From NCBI RefSeq assembly GCF_000208865.1, contig NC_018398.1:744001-808000 (forward strand): 64,000 bases of DNA, written 5' to 3'. A program made the translations under genes and the position numbers. The notes under the pieces were generated by a model. The model saw only the letters and a list, made by a program, of their open reading frames with translations. It did no database searches and was not told where the DNA came from. Shown one piece after another: positions 50,801-63,300 of the stretch (position 1 is its first letter; the number at the start of each line of letters is the position of its first letter). Source of the stretch: Neospora caninum Liverpool (taxonomy: Eukaryota; Apicomplexa; Conoidasida; Eucoccidiorida; Sarcocystidae).

Positions 50801-51872
50801 TCCGCCGGCAGAGGTCCTCTGCCTAAACACAAAACAACATCTTACAAAACCGTCACGGGAACGACTGCGCAGAAAATGGTCTTGCGTTCCGAGAAACGTC
50901 GCACAAAAAAACGAGCGAACTGTCAGTCCGGGTTCGTGTCAATTCGATGAAATGCCACTCAGTTTCATGGATGGATGTAGCCATGAGGATATAAGTAGGT
51001 AAAATGCTTGTAAACGATGTATACCCATACGTGGCTCTAAGAGGTCACAGAGGTGATGTGTGGGACCAAAATAAAGTTTCAGATCCTCATCTCACTTTTC
51101 GAATACATGAAGTGGTTCTGCCTTTCAGTCGGTAGACATCTGAGGTGACCAGAAGTCTAGGAGAGAGATCGTCAAATCTACTATGTAGAACTGGAAGGGA
51201 GAAGTCCGGCGAACACGACGACCAGATGCCTGCCAGGGCCAGGGAGAGTAAACCGTCGGTGTGATTCGAATGGAAAAACAAAGGAGTCATGATGCGCCTA
51301 TAAATTTGTATTTAAATGTTGTGATGGAAATGATGGAAGCGATCGACTGTAAGTTCGCTACAGATTTACTGACGGATGGGGCTATCGCTGAGGGTCTTCG
51401 CACTTACAGGTTGAGAAAGAACAGGCCTTCTACGTTTGTGAAAACCAGCCAGTGGCGCGCTACTGCACATGCACACTGCCCTTTGGCCGTTCAGGTGATA
51501 CTTGGGGGGAAGGAACTGCCTGCGACAACCGTCGCCATACGATCGATCTCCTCACCTCCTAATCCAGTAACAGCGAGCATCGTTACAACCGTCTCAGGTG
51601 TATTGCAAACCACCGCCGCGACCCGATCCCCCTCTGTAAAAATAACGCCAAAAACGGTTAGATGGAAGCTTCATGGTCGGCATTGAGCTATGTTTTTGAG
51701 TACTTGCGACCACAAGCCAGACCCTTTCTAAAACGGAGCTGTAGGGAAGAAGTATATATATGTATGTCACATATACACTTGTGTGCACCAAGAAAAGTTC
51801 TGATATATATATATATATATAAGAAGTATATATATGTATGTCACATATACACTTGTGTGCACCAAGAAAAGT

Positions 51873-51911
<39 letters not shown>

Positions 51912-53478
51912 TAATACAGATGGAGATATGATCGCATATAATCTATGTGCACGTTGTCGAAGTGAATATGCCTATTTGTTTACGTAGTTACATGCGTTCT
52001 GACACTAATGTGTGGACGCAACTGCACGGTGATTTTTGAGAGGCGCGAGGCGAACTTACTCTGTAGACCTATCCGTCGGAAAAACTGCATCATTACAGCC
52101 ACTTGACGACGCAAGTCGCCGAATGTCATGGTCCTGGATGGTGACCCTTCGCACGAGTAGACCAAAGCCACATCTCGGTCGAGCCGCCCTGCTCCTCTAC
52201 ACCACATGCGCCCATGGGACAGACAGGCACGAGAGTTTTATTGTTTGCGTACACAGGAAACCCGCTGAATGTCTCCTCAGAAAACCCAAACGTAAACTTA
52301 GGGGTCAAATTACTGAGTTTATTTTGCGATACGAGATGTGGAGTAGAATTCGAATGACCTCCTCGAGTTAACAGTATATACGATCTTAAAATATTTGGTT
52401 ACGGATGGGTAGGTGAGTTTGTGCATCTAAAAACGTACCGGACTACGTTTTCCGCGAAGTTTAATTTTCCTTTAGGGAAAAAAACGGTATTAACGAATGC
52501 CTGACAAGATAGACCCCTCATCGAAGGAGCCCCGAAAAGGAACTGGGTGCGAGGCAGGCCCTGGGACGTGGCATGCTGAGCGTAGAATCTGTTGATGGAC
52601 TGTTCACCAGGTGACAGGTTGTCGCCTCGTATCTCTAAGAGAGGGCTGCCAGCATTGCTGGGGTTGCAAACGCCACAGAATTCCCATACATCTCTCCAAA
52701 AAAACGGAGCGTAGCGAACAGTCCAGTCATGGAAAGTGTTGTATGCTGGAGGTGAAGGCGGTGGCGGTGGAAGCGGCTGAACAAAACGTGGAGCGGATGG
52801 GCAGAGAGGCGGCGGCGCGTGGGAATGCTTCTTCGCCACGTAATCATAGAACAACGATAACCGGGAGGAATGCGAGTCATGGAAGGAAGCAGACGCAGGA
52901 AAAGCCACTGGAGGCTCTTTGTCCACAAAGTACGGAAGTGGAGGCTGATCGCTTGGCCGCTGAGGCGTTCCGCCGTTTTCGGTATGTTCCACATCTCTAT
53001 CGTCGTCAAAAGTATATATGCGACGGCTTGTCGAAAAAAGCGAAGCCATCTGAAAAACAGGAGCTGTTGCCCAAGCTTTCTGACAAGAGTGACCTTCTAC
53101 ACCTAATGCTGTGGCGTGCTTTATTTTGCACTGATTACCGAGAGTAGGCAGATACCCTGGGAAGCGAGCGGCGCAATTAGCAGCCGTACTCGCACAAGGG
53201 GGGCGCACACCTCCGGCATTTTGTCGATGAACAGCAGGAGGCACAAAGACTTCAGCAGACGGAACGTCTAGCGATCCTAGTGTCCTATTGCTATATAGAG
53301 AGCAGTGGCACCGGCTTGTAACTTTTCTCCAAAGGGCACATAGAACGGTTGCCGGTGCTCGACTGCTGCTAGGGAAGATTGGAGAATTCCGCAAGTAAGA
53401 TTCAACCGATAAATGGTGGACGAGGGCTGAATTAGGTGCCCGACATCGAGTAAGAGGCCCGAGTAGAAAGACTTCCAT
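44822..53478 (-). CDS. AACS: Acetoacetyl-CoA synthetase
   Basis: ATP-dependent ligase making acetoacetyl-CoA from acetoacetate, CoA and ATP (acyl-adenylate superfamily). Fifteen phase-consistent exons: 53478-52439, 52196-52060, 51633-51556, 51229-51096, 50816-50698, 50047-49968, 49761-49696, 49078-49034, 48395-48273, 47968-47836, 47670-47531, 47115-46986, 46692-46533, 45832-45744, 45158-44822, totalling 936 residues. Visible blocks: WTVRYAPFFWRDVWEF and LNFAENVVR (AACS N-terminal domain), GGIWSSCSPDF, the P-loop SSGTTG at 525-530, SWMMWNWLVAGLASGA, FGTSAKYL, LCSTGSPL, SMSGGSDICSCF, GRSDATLNPSGVR, SSSEIY, and the C-terminal catalytic Lys (PKTKNGK, about 868). Exons 7-9 (EHQLHLDVRPGD...) match AACS better than acetyl-CoA synthetase. 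The first ~200 residues exceed the usual ~670-residue enzyme; the alternative ATG 53049 gives 793 residues. The long leader could target an organelle. Confidence 0.93.
51747..51908. repeat. 74-bp tandem duplication plus TA microsatellite in AACS intron 2
   Basis: The segment 51747-51820 (AAGAAGTATATATATGTATG... to the TA run) recurs directly from 51821 with almost no change, and the second copy ends in a longer TA run to about 51908. It lies within intron 52059-51634. Confidence 0.93.
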
Positions 53479-54346
53479 GTCAGTATGCACGATTTATAGT
53501 CTTTCGATTTCCGTGGTAGACAGGAAAAGAATTGTACTACTGAGCATGCCGCTAGACTGACAAGCTAGCAGCCATCGCCGCGCATTGCCGATCGTCGATA
53601 GTAAACAGATGTTACTTACAACGAGTGCTTTGCAAAACTAAACACTCTTCGGGAAGTTCATCAGCTGGCAAAAAAGTCCGATGTGCAGACACTTTTGTCA
53701 TTCACCCCCCGATAAACGATGAGGAAAGCTCGAGAAAACGAATGCCCATGGGAAGAGGTATCCTCAAATGCATGTCCAAAACAAGGACAAATCTCCCACG
53801 CGGCTTCCTCCCTTTATCCTTCCTCGCACCCTGAAATCTGTTTCTCATACTCAGCAGCCCATCAAGCAGAAACTTGACAAGGTAAAACACAGCATTTCCA
53901 GGTGGGTTGACAGGGGGGACCACAAGGGAAACAGCTGAAAGGTAGGAGATAAGATTGCCTGTCTGAAATGTGTATCGACTTTCTTACACGGTCAGATAGA
54001 GGCGAACAATACGATTTTTGCATTGCGGTTGGGACCATTCCGTCGCTCAGCACCTCATGAACCCACTGTCGTCATTTGTCTGGCTAAGCGTTTGTGCTAG
54101 AAGCAGCGAGGGGTGGGGAAAAAACGTCGCTGTAAAGCAGTGCATACCAGCACAGAGCCTGTCATCCCGAGCGGCTGTCTTCACTTAGGCACGAGCTTGG
54201 AATTTGAGTTAAAACATGACTCCACGATCACCAGATCTTTTCCTTCTCTACGTCTTGGCGACAGGAAACGCTGCCATTACATCACAGAGAGCGTCAGCAG
54301 CCGCCGCCTGGCTCTCGGTTACTTAGTTGGAACTGACGGAAACTCA
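53479..54346. other. Intergenic gap between Sfi1-like stop and AACS start
   Basis: 868 bases, tandem minus-strand genes. No ORF over 75 codons is convincing. It should contain the upstream gene's 3' UTR and the AACS promoter. Confidence 0.55.
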
Positions 54347-57300
54347 CTAGTCAGACTCTGACCTAGAGTCTTCAAGAAGTGTACGCGCTCGTCTCCAGAG
54401 ATCCGCCTTCAGAGCTTCTATTTCTCTGCTTTCTTGCTGTTGACGATGTTGCCGCCGCCAAGTCGTGAAGAATCTTCTTATGAGCAAATAGTCGTACTGT
54501 TTCATAGCCTGAAGGTATGGCAGAAGACGAGACACGCCGTGGTAATTAGGGCCGGACCGGTGCTCGAGCCATAGAACAAGGTGCTTGCTGGCGAAAAAGG
54601 GTCCCAACCTGAATTCTGTGAGAACCGCGTTTGGGCTACACCTGACTGCCTCCAATTTGCCCACGAAGCCGAGATTTTTGAAATACTAACCGGTTCGTAC
54701 TGAGCCTTCACAAATCGCGCCACGTTTTCCGTGAATGCCAGGAAGGCACGATGGCACCGAGAAACTCGAACTCGTTCCAGGATCTGGATTTGCAAGAGGC
54801 GCAAGGAACGACACAGCCGAGTGAAGCTGCTTAGAGAGGTGTATGCATATGAAGTCCCGTTTACGAACGCAGTTAATTACTCCTACACGTCGGCGGCGAG
54901 CATGGTAACTGTGACAAGTAACTGGACTTTCGACGCCTTCAACAGCGTTTGCATTTTCAAGGTTCAACTCTTCCGTGTTCAGTTTATGCGCCGTCCTTGA
55001 GGTAATCAGCAACACCTGCTGAGCCTGCTGTCAGCGTGTTTGTACCCAGCTCGCCGGTGACAGTGGATATAGTTCCGCTCCATAAAAATGGTAGCCGCTT
55101 CTCGATTCTGTGTATCTCTTGCATTACAGGTGCACTGCACTGGTATCGCATACGTCCATGCTGGAATAGTGACACAGGGGATCTTTGGCGCCTCTTGGAC
55201 GTGGAAACTGTCCTCGCCGTCGAGCCGGTACGAGTTATTGATAAAGGCGATTCGTGCGCTACCTTCGGCTCCGCGAAGCGTGGCGTTACGATGTTGCTCA
55301 GCGCGAAACTCAGCCATAGATTCGTCTCGAGCATACCAGGCGACACCTATTGACTCGGGGAGTTCTGGATCAGCACTATTTCCTTGCCATATTTGTTGTT
55401 GATTTGATTTTTTCATGTCATTACCTCCTTTGCGCGTTCCCTTTCGGCCACTGTGCTCGATGCCCACTCACGGAAGGCCCCCGCCTTCAGCCTGTCCGAT
55501 CGATTCCGCATCCACTGACGGGCAAGAGTGTCTCGCGCGAGTGGAATCGCCACGTCCATGCACCGACGCCTCACTACTATAAGCCTACAAACAGAAGCAG
55601 TACAGAGCCAAAGACATTTTTCGAACACAGATATAACCTGGTTTCCCACTACATTAGTGGTAAGGTTCCGCAAGCCAGAGTTACACTCGTATCCACATTT
55701 TTTTCGATTTCAGTGGTGTGTCTCTCTGTGGGTACAATCCAGGTGTTTTTTACACGAACGTTACGCAGTTCTTCCACCGCTGACTGAGTGATGAGTGAAG
55801 TTCGAAGATCGTGGGATCGTCCGGCTGCTGGTGTAGGGCATTACGTGGATAGCTTTTCCCTAAGCTGACCTTACCTCCAGCAGTTGACTGTGCGACGAGT
55901 CTGACACCTCGAAAGGGTTCTTTTTGCTTCAGTCACCGTCACAAGTGTAGCCTCTCTTGCAGCGCAGAGGGCCGCTAAAGTAGCAGCTTCCAAACGTCTT
56001 TTTCTGTAAGTGACGGCGCGTTGGCGCAGTTTCACCTGCTGCCTGCGCGCTTCCTCTCCAGCAGCCGCTTCTTCCTGCTGTCGTTGCTTTTCACGTTGCC
56101 GTTGCTCTTGAAGGCGAAGTCTGCTCGCCTTCCTGAGCAAGAATAGCCAATAAGATTTCGGAGTGGCTCTCAACTGATCTTCCGATGTGGACTAACATCT
56201 TTGTACAGGGTGAGAAGAGACAGTTTATTGGTAGATGCGTTTTTGTTTGCCTGATGGGCAGACGCGAGCTTCTCTTCCCCTTGATGGTGAGGTTATCATC
56301 CAGCAAAAAACACAGTATCGGAGAGGGACCACGAAATAGCAAAGGGAAGGCCACCGGCGGAGTCAAGGCGGCTAGAAGAACAAGTTAGGCGTACTTGAAT
56401 CTAGGCCTCTCGGCATGACCGAACTAGTGTACATGGCCATATCAGTACGTAGCCAAACACGTTAGCCTATGTCCTGACGAAGACCCCCTGCCACACACAA
56501 GGGGTTCTTCTGCATTGTGAAGGAACAGGCAATCAATGGAAAGCCGTCCCAACGGCGATGGATCCAGTTCTTTTCTTCTTAGCTGAGACCAACTCAGATA
56601 CCGACGATGCGTACTAACTTGTCCAGCTCTTTGTTTCTCGCGAGCACCTCCGCCTTCCTACAGGGAATGGTCACACTCAAGCCTAGTTCAGCAGAAGAGT
56701 TCGTAGTGCGGGCCCTCGAGCCGCAGGACCTGAAATAGTCGTATTTCTTTGGTGCAACCAAGGAAATGACGGAAAAAAAAGTCTGCGTACGGTGTTGTTT
56801 GTGATTTCGTCTCGCCCCGTTGTTGTGGAGCCACACGGGAATTCGCAGCCTGACACACTACAGAATACCACATAGAACCGACTTTATAGTTTAGACAAAT
56901 TTCACGCCGTATGCGGGCTCTGGCCTTTTCATCCCATCTTCGTCAACCCTCATTCTAGGGCTTGGTAAAATCCCCTCTCTGGAGTGTGCGCCCTACCTGA
57001 GCTTGAGCTGTTCTAGACGGTGTCTCCTTTCTTCTGCTCTTGCTTGCATCCGGACTACAAACATATACGAGTGCCCCGGTTTTCTCGTTGATTGCCCTTC
57101 CCCTAACAGCTGTGGCCTCTTCAGACTGCCAGACGGCGAAACCACGGTAGGATTCCCCGGCCCCATACGTTCCAGATGGCATTGGCTAAAACAATTTAGC
57201 GTCTCTCGTCTGTCACTCAGTCTGGTCTCAGACTTTCCTTGGCTAGCGCGGCTGCTGCCAGTCGGGCAGCCGACGCTCTGACCCACGGCGTTTGGTCCAC

Positions 57301-60300
57301 CGGAACGATTTTTCGGGTACGCACCCGAGCAGTAACAGGCGCCGAAAGACAAAGGTTTAAGCTTCATCATGACGTGCTCAGATGGCATTGGATGGTACAT
57401 GCTCCTTCGGGCCCTCTCACTACACAACACGTCAACTTTATTTTGACTTCCGCGCCGCGATTGGAAATTACGCGGACGCTCCACAGGATGAGCTTCACCG
57501 CATGTCTCTGGCGAGCGATTTAGTGGGCCTTCTGCCGTACAAATGACTCCAAGAGAGCATAACAAAGGACTGCTGCTCAACCACGGATGGTAAGCCCTTG
57601 GCTGTGCGTGGGTCAGCGACTTCTGAGCCTGTGAGGGAAACGTGGCCATCGCCGGGACACCAGGTGCCCCACCCTGATTTCCGTTTGTACAGGGTTCTTC
57701 CACGGCACAAACTGTGACAGCAGATCCGCCAGACCTGCCCTCTTGTCCACACGCGTCACGGTGCACGCATCTGTCTTTGGCGTTCCCGGCCTCAGTCCGT
57801 ACGTCTGTCGCGCTGGCTGCGGCAAACGGTTTTGTCGCCATGGGAGCGCCAGTTAATACCGACTCTCTACACGGGAACGGGGACACTGCGTGCCCTCGGG
57901 AAGAGTCGTCTGCTGGGGTCGATGCAGCGTCATGCCAGAGAGATGAGGCAGTGCAACATACAGCAACGTCCGGCCCCACGTTTGAGGAAGGTACGAGCCT
58001 TGGCATTGCTGCAGCTGCCCCGAGATCGATTTTCCGCTGATCAGGCACCCGTTGATCAACAGGAACAGTCCGCAAAGAAATGCCGACAGGCGGTGCGGTC
58101 TGCAAATGAGATGCTGTCGGAGCCAGCGGTGAGGTCGCTACTAATACAGACGGTTTGTCTGGCGGAGATGACGGAAGTGTAACTGAGGCGGGCAGGAGCC
58201 CTTGAGGGGTTGCGCGCGTCGGGGAACTGCTACCACTGACGGAGAAATTCTCTGAGGGATTCGGGCACCATCTGTAGCGGCTGCACGGCGCGAACAGTGA
58301 TGGTAAGGAAAACAGTGTCTCACGAGAAGGCGGGGAGAGCGGGAAGGTGGCCGCCATCCGCTGTAGATGTTCCGATTGGGATTCAGGGTTTACAGGAATT
58401 TGGGAGATGCTAGGTAGCTGGGGCACAGAATCATGGGGTTCAGAACTGCATGCGAAAGATTCTTGGGGTGCCTGAACGGGGAGAGGACTGGACAAAAACG
58501 GATCGTTGGCCACGGGGACGTTGTGGGCGCTTCCACCTAGCTGAAAGCATGGTGCAGGTCCGGAAGCAACTTCGGCCGTTTTCTGGCTTTCACCCCCCGT
58601 TTGTCGCCGAAGTCCTTCTCCCGTTTCTCCTGGCGCTGCTTCGACCTCTGTCGGTGGCATCGGCTGCGTACCACCTATTTCATATTGGACCAGATTACGT
58701 GTTTCACAGGCCAACGAAAAGGGCGCATTCACGGAAGACCTCCTTTGCTCTGAGTGTCCCACGCGTAGGCGCTCATTTGCTTGTGGCGCCGTGCACCCGC
58801 TCATCGACTCTTGAGGTGCCCGAGTCGCGTTGTGACGGAGTTGCGCAAGAGCGCGAGCGCAGAAAAGCTCATCCTCCAAAATCGACAGGAAAGATATCGC
58901 TGGATTCCCCGAATCTGCCAGAAATCCAGGGACCTCAGTCAGAACGCGTCCTGATCTCGACTTCTCGCACTCGGCAGTCCTCCCCGCTGCAGAGGGAGAG
59001 GCTTTTTCCCTGCCGGAGTGGGAAGTGCAAGATTTCTCAGGGGCTCCAGATTTGCAGAAGTCAGGGATCGGAATGGATGAGTATTTCACGGGCAGATAAG
59101 AGAAAGCAGCCTTGCTCTCCATCGGGGAAGGCTGTGTATGTGACTGTCTCATGGGACCTAGAAGCTGGCTGCCAGGATGGTGGTCGTTGCAGCTTTCCGG
59201 AAGAGGCAAAGACGCAATTCGTGTTTCGCAATAAGTTGACACCGAAGTCTCCGTGAGACATGGCTCCATTGCTACAGAGGAGAAAGCGGGGCAAGGCGAT
59301 TCGACCGCTGCATCGAGGTCAGACTGCGGCAGAGGGCTGTGAGGGATGCTGTTACCGGCACTTGGGACTTGAGCGGCCGTTCTGCTGGAGAATTCTGTCG
59401 GGCCATGCGGCGCTTGCAGAAGGGAATCTTCCCAGCTATGGAGCTGCAGTTTATGAGACGGTCGGCAACGGTCGTTTTCGCTTTTCGTGCTCTCCCTCTC
59501 CCGCTCGAATGGCTGCTCGTGGGGAATTCCACATCCGGCAAGGTTCAGGTGACTAAGTTGCTCTTTATCGTGTGATGTGGGGGCCTCTTCGCGACGACTG
59601 AAAAGGACGCACACCTCGGCGGCCAACGACTCATCAAGAAGCGCACCAGCTGCAGCATCGGCATCCTGTAGCGCATCGTTTGCTTCTGCCAATGCAGCAT
59701 CGACTTCTCCCAGGACAGCTCGAGTTTCGGCAGACTGAGAAGGCCAGGATGACGAGTGCTCATCGGAACGCTGGCCGCTTCGATGGCCAGCACGCTCGTG
59801 AGAACCCTGAAGAGACACTGGGGTTGATCCTTCGTCCGCTGTCGTGTCATGTGCATGCAACGCCTGCCCGTTCCGCAGACTTGATGCTGTCGGTGAAGAT
59901 GCTACCTCTAGAGGATCACAGATCGGTGACTCTTCAACCGCCGCCCACTCATGGAGCCGCAAACTAGGCACCAGCAGCTCACTGGAAGCCGCCGACATGC
60001 CGAGACAAGCAGACTTGGAAAAGCATTCTGAGTCAACACCACTCGGCGAAAACGCACGCGATGCGGCTTCCGTGTCGGGTGCACCGATAGTGGGAGTACA
60101 GGCCGCCGCGGAGACTGACGTCTTCATGCGCTTGTCGTCCGTGTCTTGTTCGATCGATGACCAGGGGCTGACAGCAGTTGATGTGCATGAAGCCGTGCGG
60201 CTACGTTTATCTAGTTGGTCACTCGAAGGACCACATGGCGAGACGAGCGTATGCTGCGAGGAACGGACGTCCGTCCCAATCATCCTGTCTAGACGACCCA

Positions 60301-63300
60301 ACGACGCATGCTGACCACTGCAGCGGCGTGAGCCGCGGCGCGCTTCATCCAACGGGTTTTGCTTGTCTTCCCTTCGACACTGACGTTGGAGAGGCGACCT
60401 TACACGGCACTCTGACGGAGAAGGCGCGACAGGTGCTTCAGGTACGCTGTTCGTCGCTCGACGGAAAGTGCCCGACAGAGACAGCTCTTCATTCGCGGGG
60501 ACACCGGGCGACGCCGGCACCTGTGGTGCCGCTACAGGCTCACAGAAGGGTAGCCGAAGAGGCATTGACATCTCGGCAGAGGAGAGAGGCGCGTCTGAAG
60601 GCTCAGTTGTGCTAGAATGGGCGGTCCAGGAAGGCAGTAACTCCAGCGATGTAGACGCCAACGGCTCGAGGCTTGGCGAGCGTAGAGGTCTTGGAGCAGA
60701 GGTCACGGCGACGGATATTTCCCTTTCCTTCGCTTCAGGGAAGAAAGTTTCATCATGAATTACTTCAGGGCTCACAGCTGCACTGCTACACTGCTGATCG
60801 GTTTCCGCAGAAGCACACGGAGCAGAGACGACTGTGTCTTCCAATATATCGCGAATGGGCAGTTGAGCCAAACACGTCGCTGGCGGGGAAGAAAAAGACA
60901 TTCCAGAAGCTGGAGAGCTTCCCGAGTAGCACACACATGTTACACCGGCGGAAGCAACACCGTGCTTTGGCTGTACCCCCTGCTGTCGTGCAGTTGTTCC
61001 ATCGCTATGGGCGCTGATGTCGCGGGGGGTTCCCCGTTCGATTGTTGCTGCTTCTGGCGCATCCCGGACCGATGGTGATAGCCGTATTTTGCTGCGCATT
61101 TTGGGTCCGTCTGAAGCCGCGTAACACGGTTCTATGTGATCCGGAGGGCTGGTTGACCCGTTGCATACCTCACCAGACAGTGATGGAGAGACTGAGGGCG
61201 ATGGACTTGTTGAACGACGTGAGAACTCAACCGAGTCGCTGGATACAGGGAACGCGGACTGCGTCGCCGTCGGATTTGGAGGAGACTGGACTCTTGCGTC
61301 AGTCGCCTCCGCAAAAGCAGGAAGTGGCAGAGACGGAGGCGTGGCTGTTTTGTCACTTGGATATTCGGGAAATACCGGAACTCGAGACGGGGTGCTTCCG
61401 CGCTCTCCGAGGATCTGCCGGAGACGTTGCCGCGGATCTTGAGTAGCCTGTTCGATGAGCCTGTGTTGCCGGAGATGACGCAGCTGACCGGAAAAGTGAG
61501 GACACACGCAGGATGACGAGTCAGGCCATCTCCGTGTCCGAGGCAAACAACGGATACACAATACAAGGGAAAGCCCTATGCCTAATGCGGACCAGGCGAT
61601 TCGAAATATGTACGCTGTCGTTTTTACCGGCTTTTGACCTCTTACCAGGTCGAGCTTCCTGCTCCGATAAATAGATATTAACTCGCTTCCAAATTCCAGC
61701 CGCTTGCGTCGCACAATCTGTTCACCGCAGATTCATCGCAGATATCAAGCGTAACACGATCCGGCTAGTCGAGGTAGTAGGCCAAAGTTCCCGCGACGAG
61801 CACTGCCTTACAGCCCAGAGGGTCGTCAAAGTCGAAGTGCATGCGGAGGTTCATTCGGCACAAAGCAAACTAGGGAACGTGCATGGTAAAACCCCGTAGG
61901 CGTGGCAACATGCGTGTGTTTCCCTTGCAACGGCATGCACCACAGAAGTGTCTGACTGCCTGTTGCAAGACGTCAGTCGTGAAGTATTGGGATAAGGGGG
62001 TTGTGAACGTGACTTACTCGTGCCAGCAAGCGCCCCAATACGCGGCACGAGGCAGCCTTCATCTCCACCACTGTGGTAATACTTGCCGTTGACATAGATG
62101 ATCTCCTCGGTTTCGCGGTAGTGTCCTTTTTCGCCTTCGTCTCCACGGAAGGTTGCGCCTCTGCCAGCGCCTCAGTGACGCTGTTTTGGCACCTGGTGGC
62201 CTCACCATGCGGTGACAACTCTCTTTTTCCTCTTCCTGCCACATTCCTAGTGTCCGAGGTTCTCGAGTTGGTGATACCTATTCGTGGTTGAAGCACTTCA
62301 ATGGGTCCTTGTTCCAGCCGCTGTGACAGCTGGACGCTATTTCTGTCGTGCGTCATCCCCTCTACACAAACTCCCGACTGGCGCTGTTGTGCTTTCGCTG
62401 AAGGCTTCAAAGATTTGCGAAAGGTTACTGAAGGCTGAGAATGACGCGCAGAAGCTTTGTTTCGAGGGGGAAGAACTTGAGTGCTATGAAGCGATCCTGT
62501 TTCTGGCTTTTTACTGGCCGCGCTACTGGCTGGTGCTGGCAGCTGGTGTGCGGTATCTTCTGTGATCCCCGAGCTATGCCTTTGACGTCTAGCAGCATGC
62601 GACTGCGTTTGCCGAAGCTCTGCCAGGACAGAAGCAGAGCATTGTACGTGAACACTCTGGCAAACTGCAGAAATTTTAGAGCATCGTAAACGGAATCTGT
62701 GGACTCGTGGCAGTGTCTTGACGCTTCAGGAAAGACCTCATGCGTTTTAAACCGCAGCCAGACGCCAGTTAGACAAAATAAGTTTACGGCTCCGATATTG
62801 CTGCTGTGTCGTCACCCCAGGCTCCTTACTGGGTACCACGCGGCAATCGGTAGCTTGTGCTTCAGGTCCCACCAACGGGAGCTGCCACGAAGAGACACCG
62901 TCAACGTCTCTGACCCCGTGCCATCAACAATTCCTCAGCCACGCCGTGTAGTATGCATTGTAGGCTTCAGATTCTAAAGATCATCTGAGCGTGACATCAG
63001 AGAGCCGGTCAACGCTGAGAATTGCCGGTATCTAGTCTTACCAGCAGTACGCGTCGTGCGGGGTCTCTGCAAAGTCGAAGACCAACGTGGACCTGGCACT
63101 TGCTGCGAACTGCGTGTGGCTTCCGGGTCTACTCGTTTTTCACCTCCTCCCTGACTTGTTGGCACTTGAACAACCATGCGAGAAGGTTCCAGTTCAAGCA
63201 TGCTTGGTTTCACTCCACTACATGTCAAGGATGGCTGCTGGCATGCAGCAAAGCTATTCTTAGCGCATTTGCGGCTTAACAACCCTTGATAAGGACTGGC

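Noticed and set aside
54984..55346. 120-codon minus frame in the Sfi1-like gene
   Set aside because: Exon 55584-55425 joins exon 54783-54691 in phase and continues the helical repeat pattern, so this segment is most simply intron.
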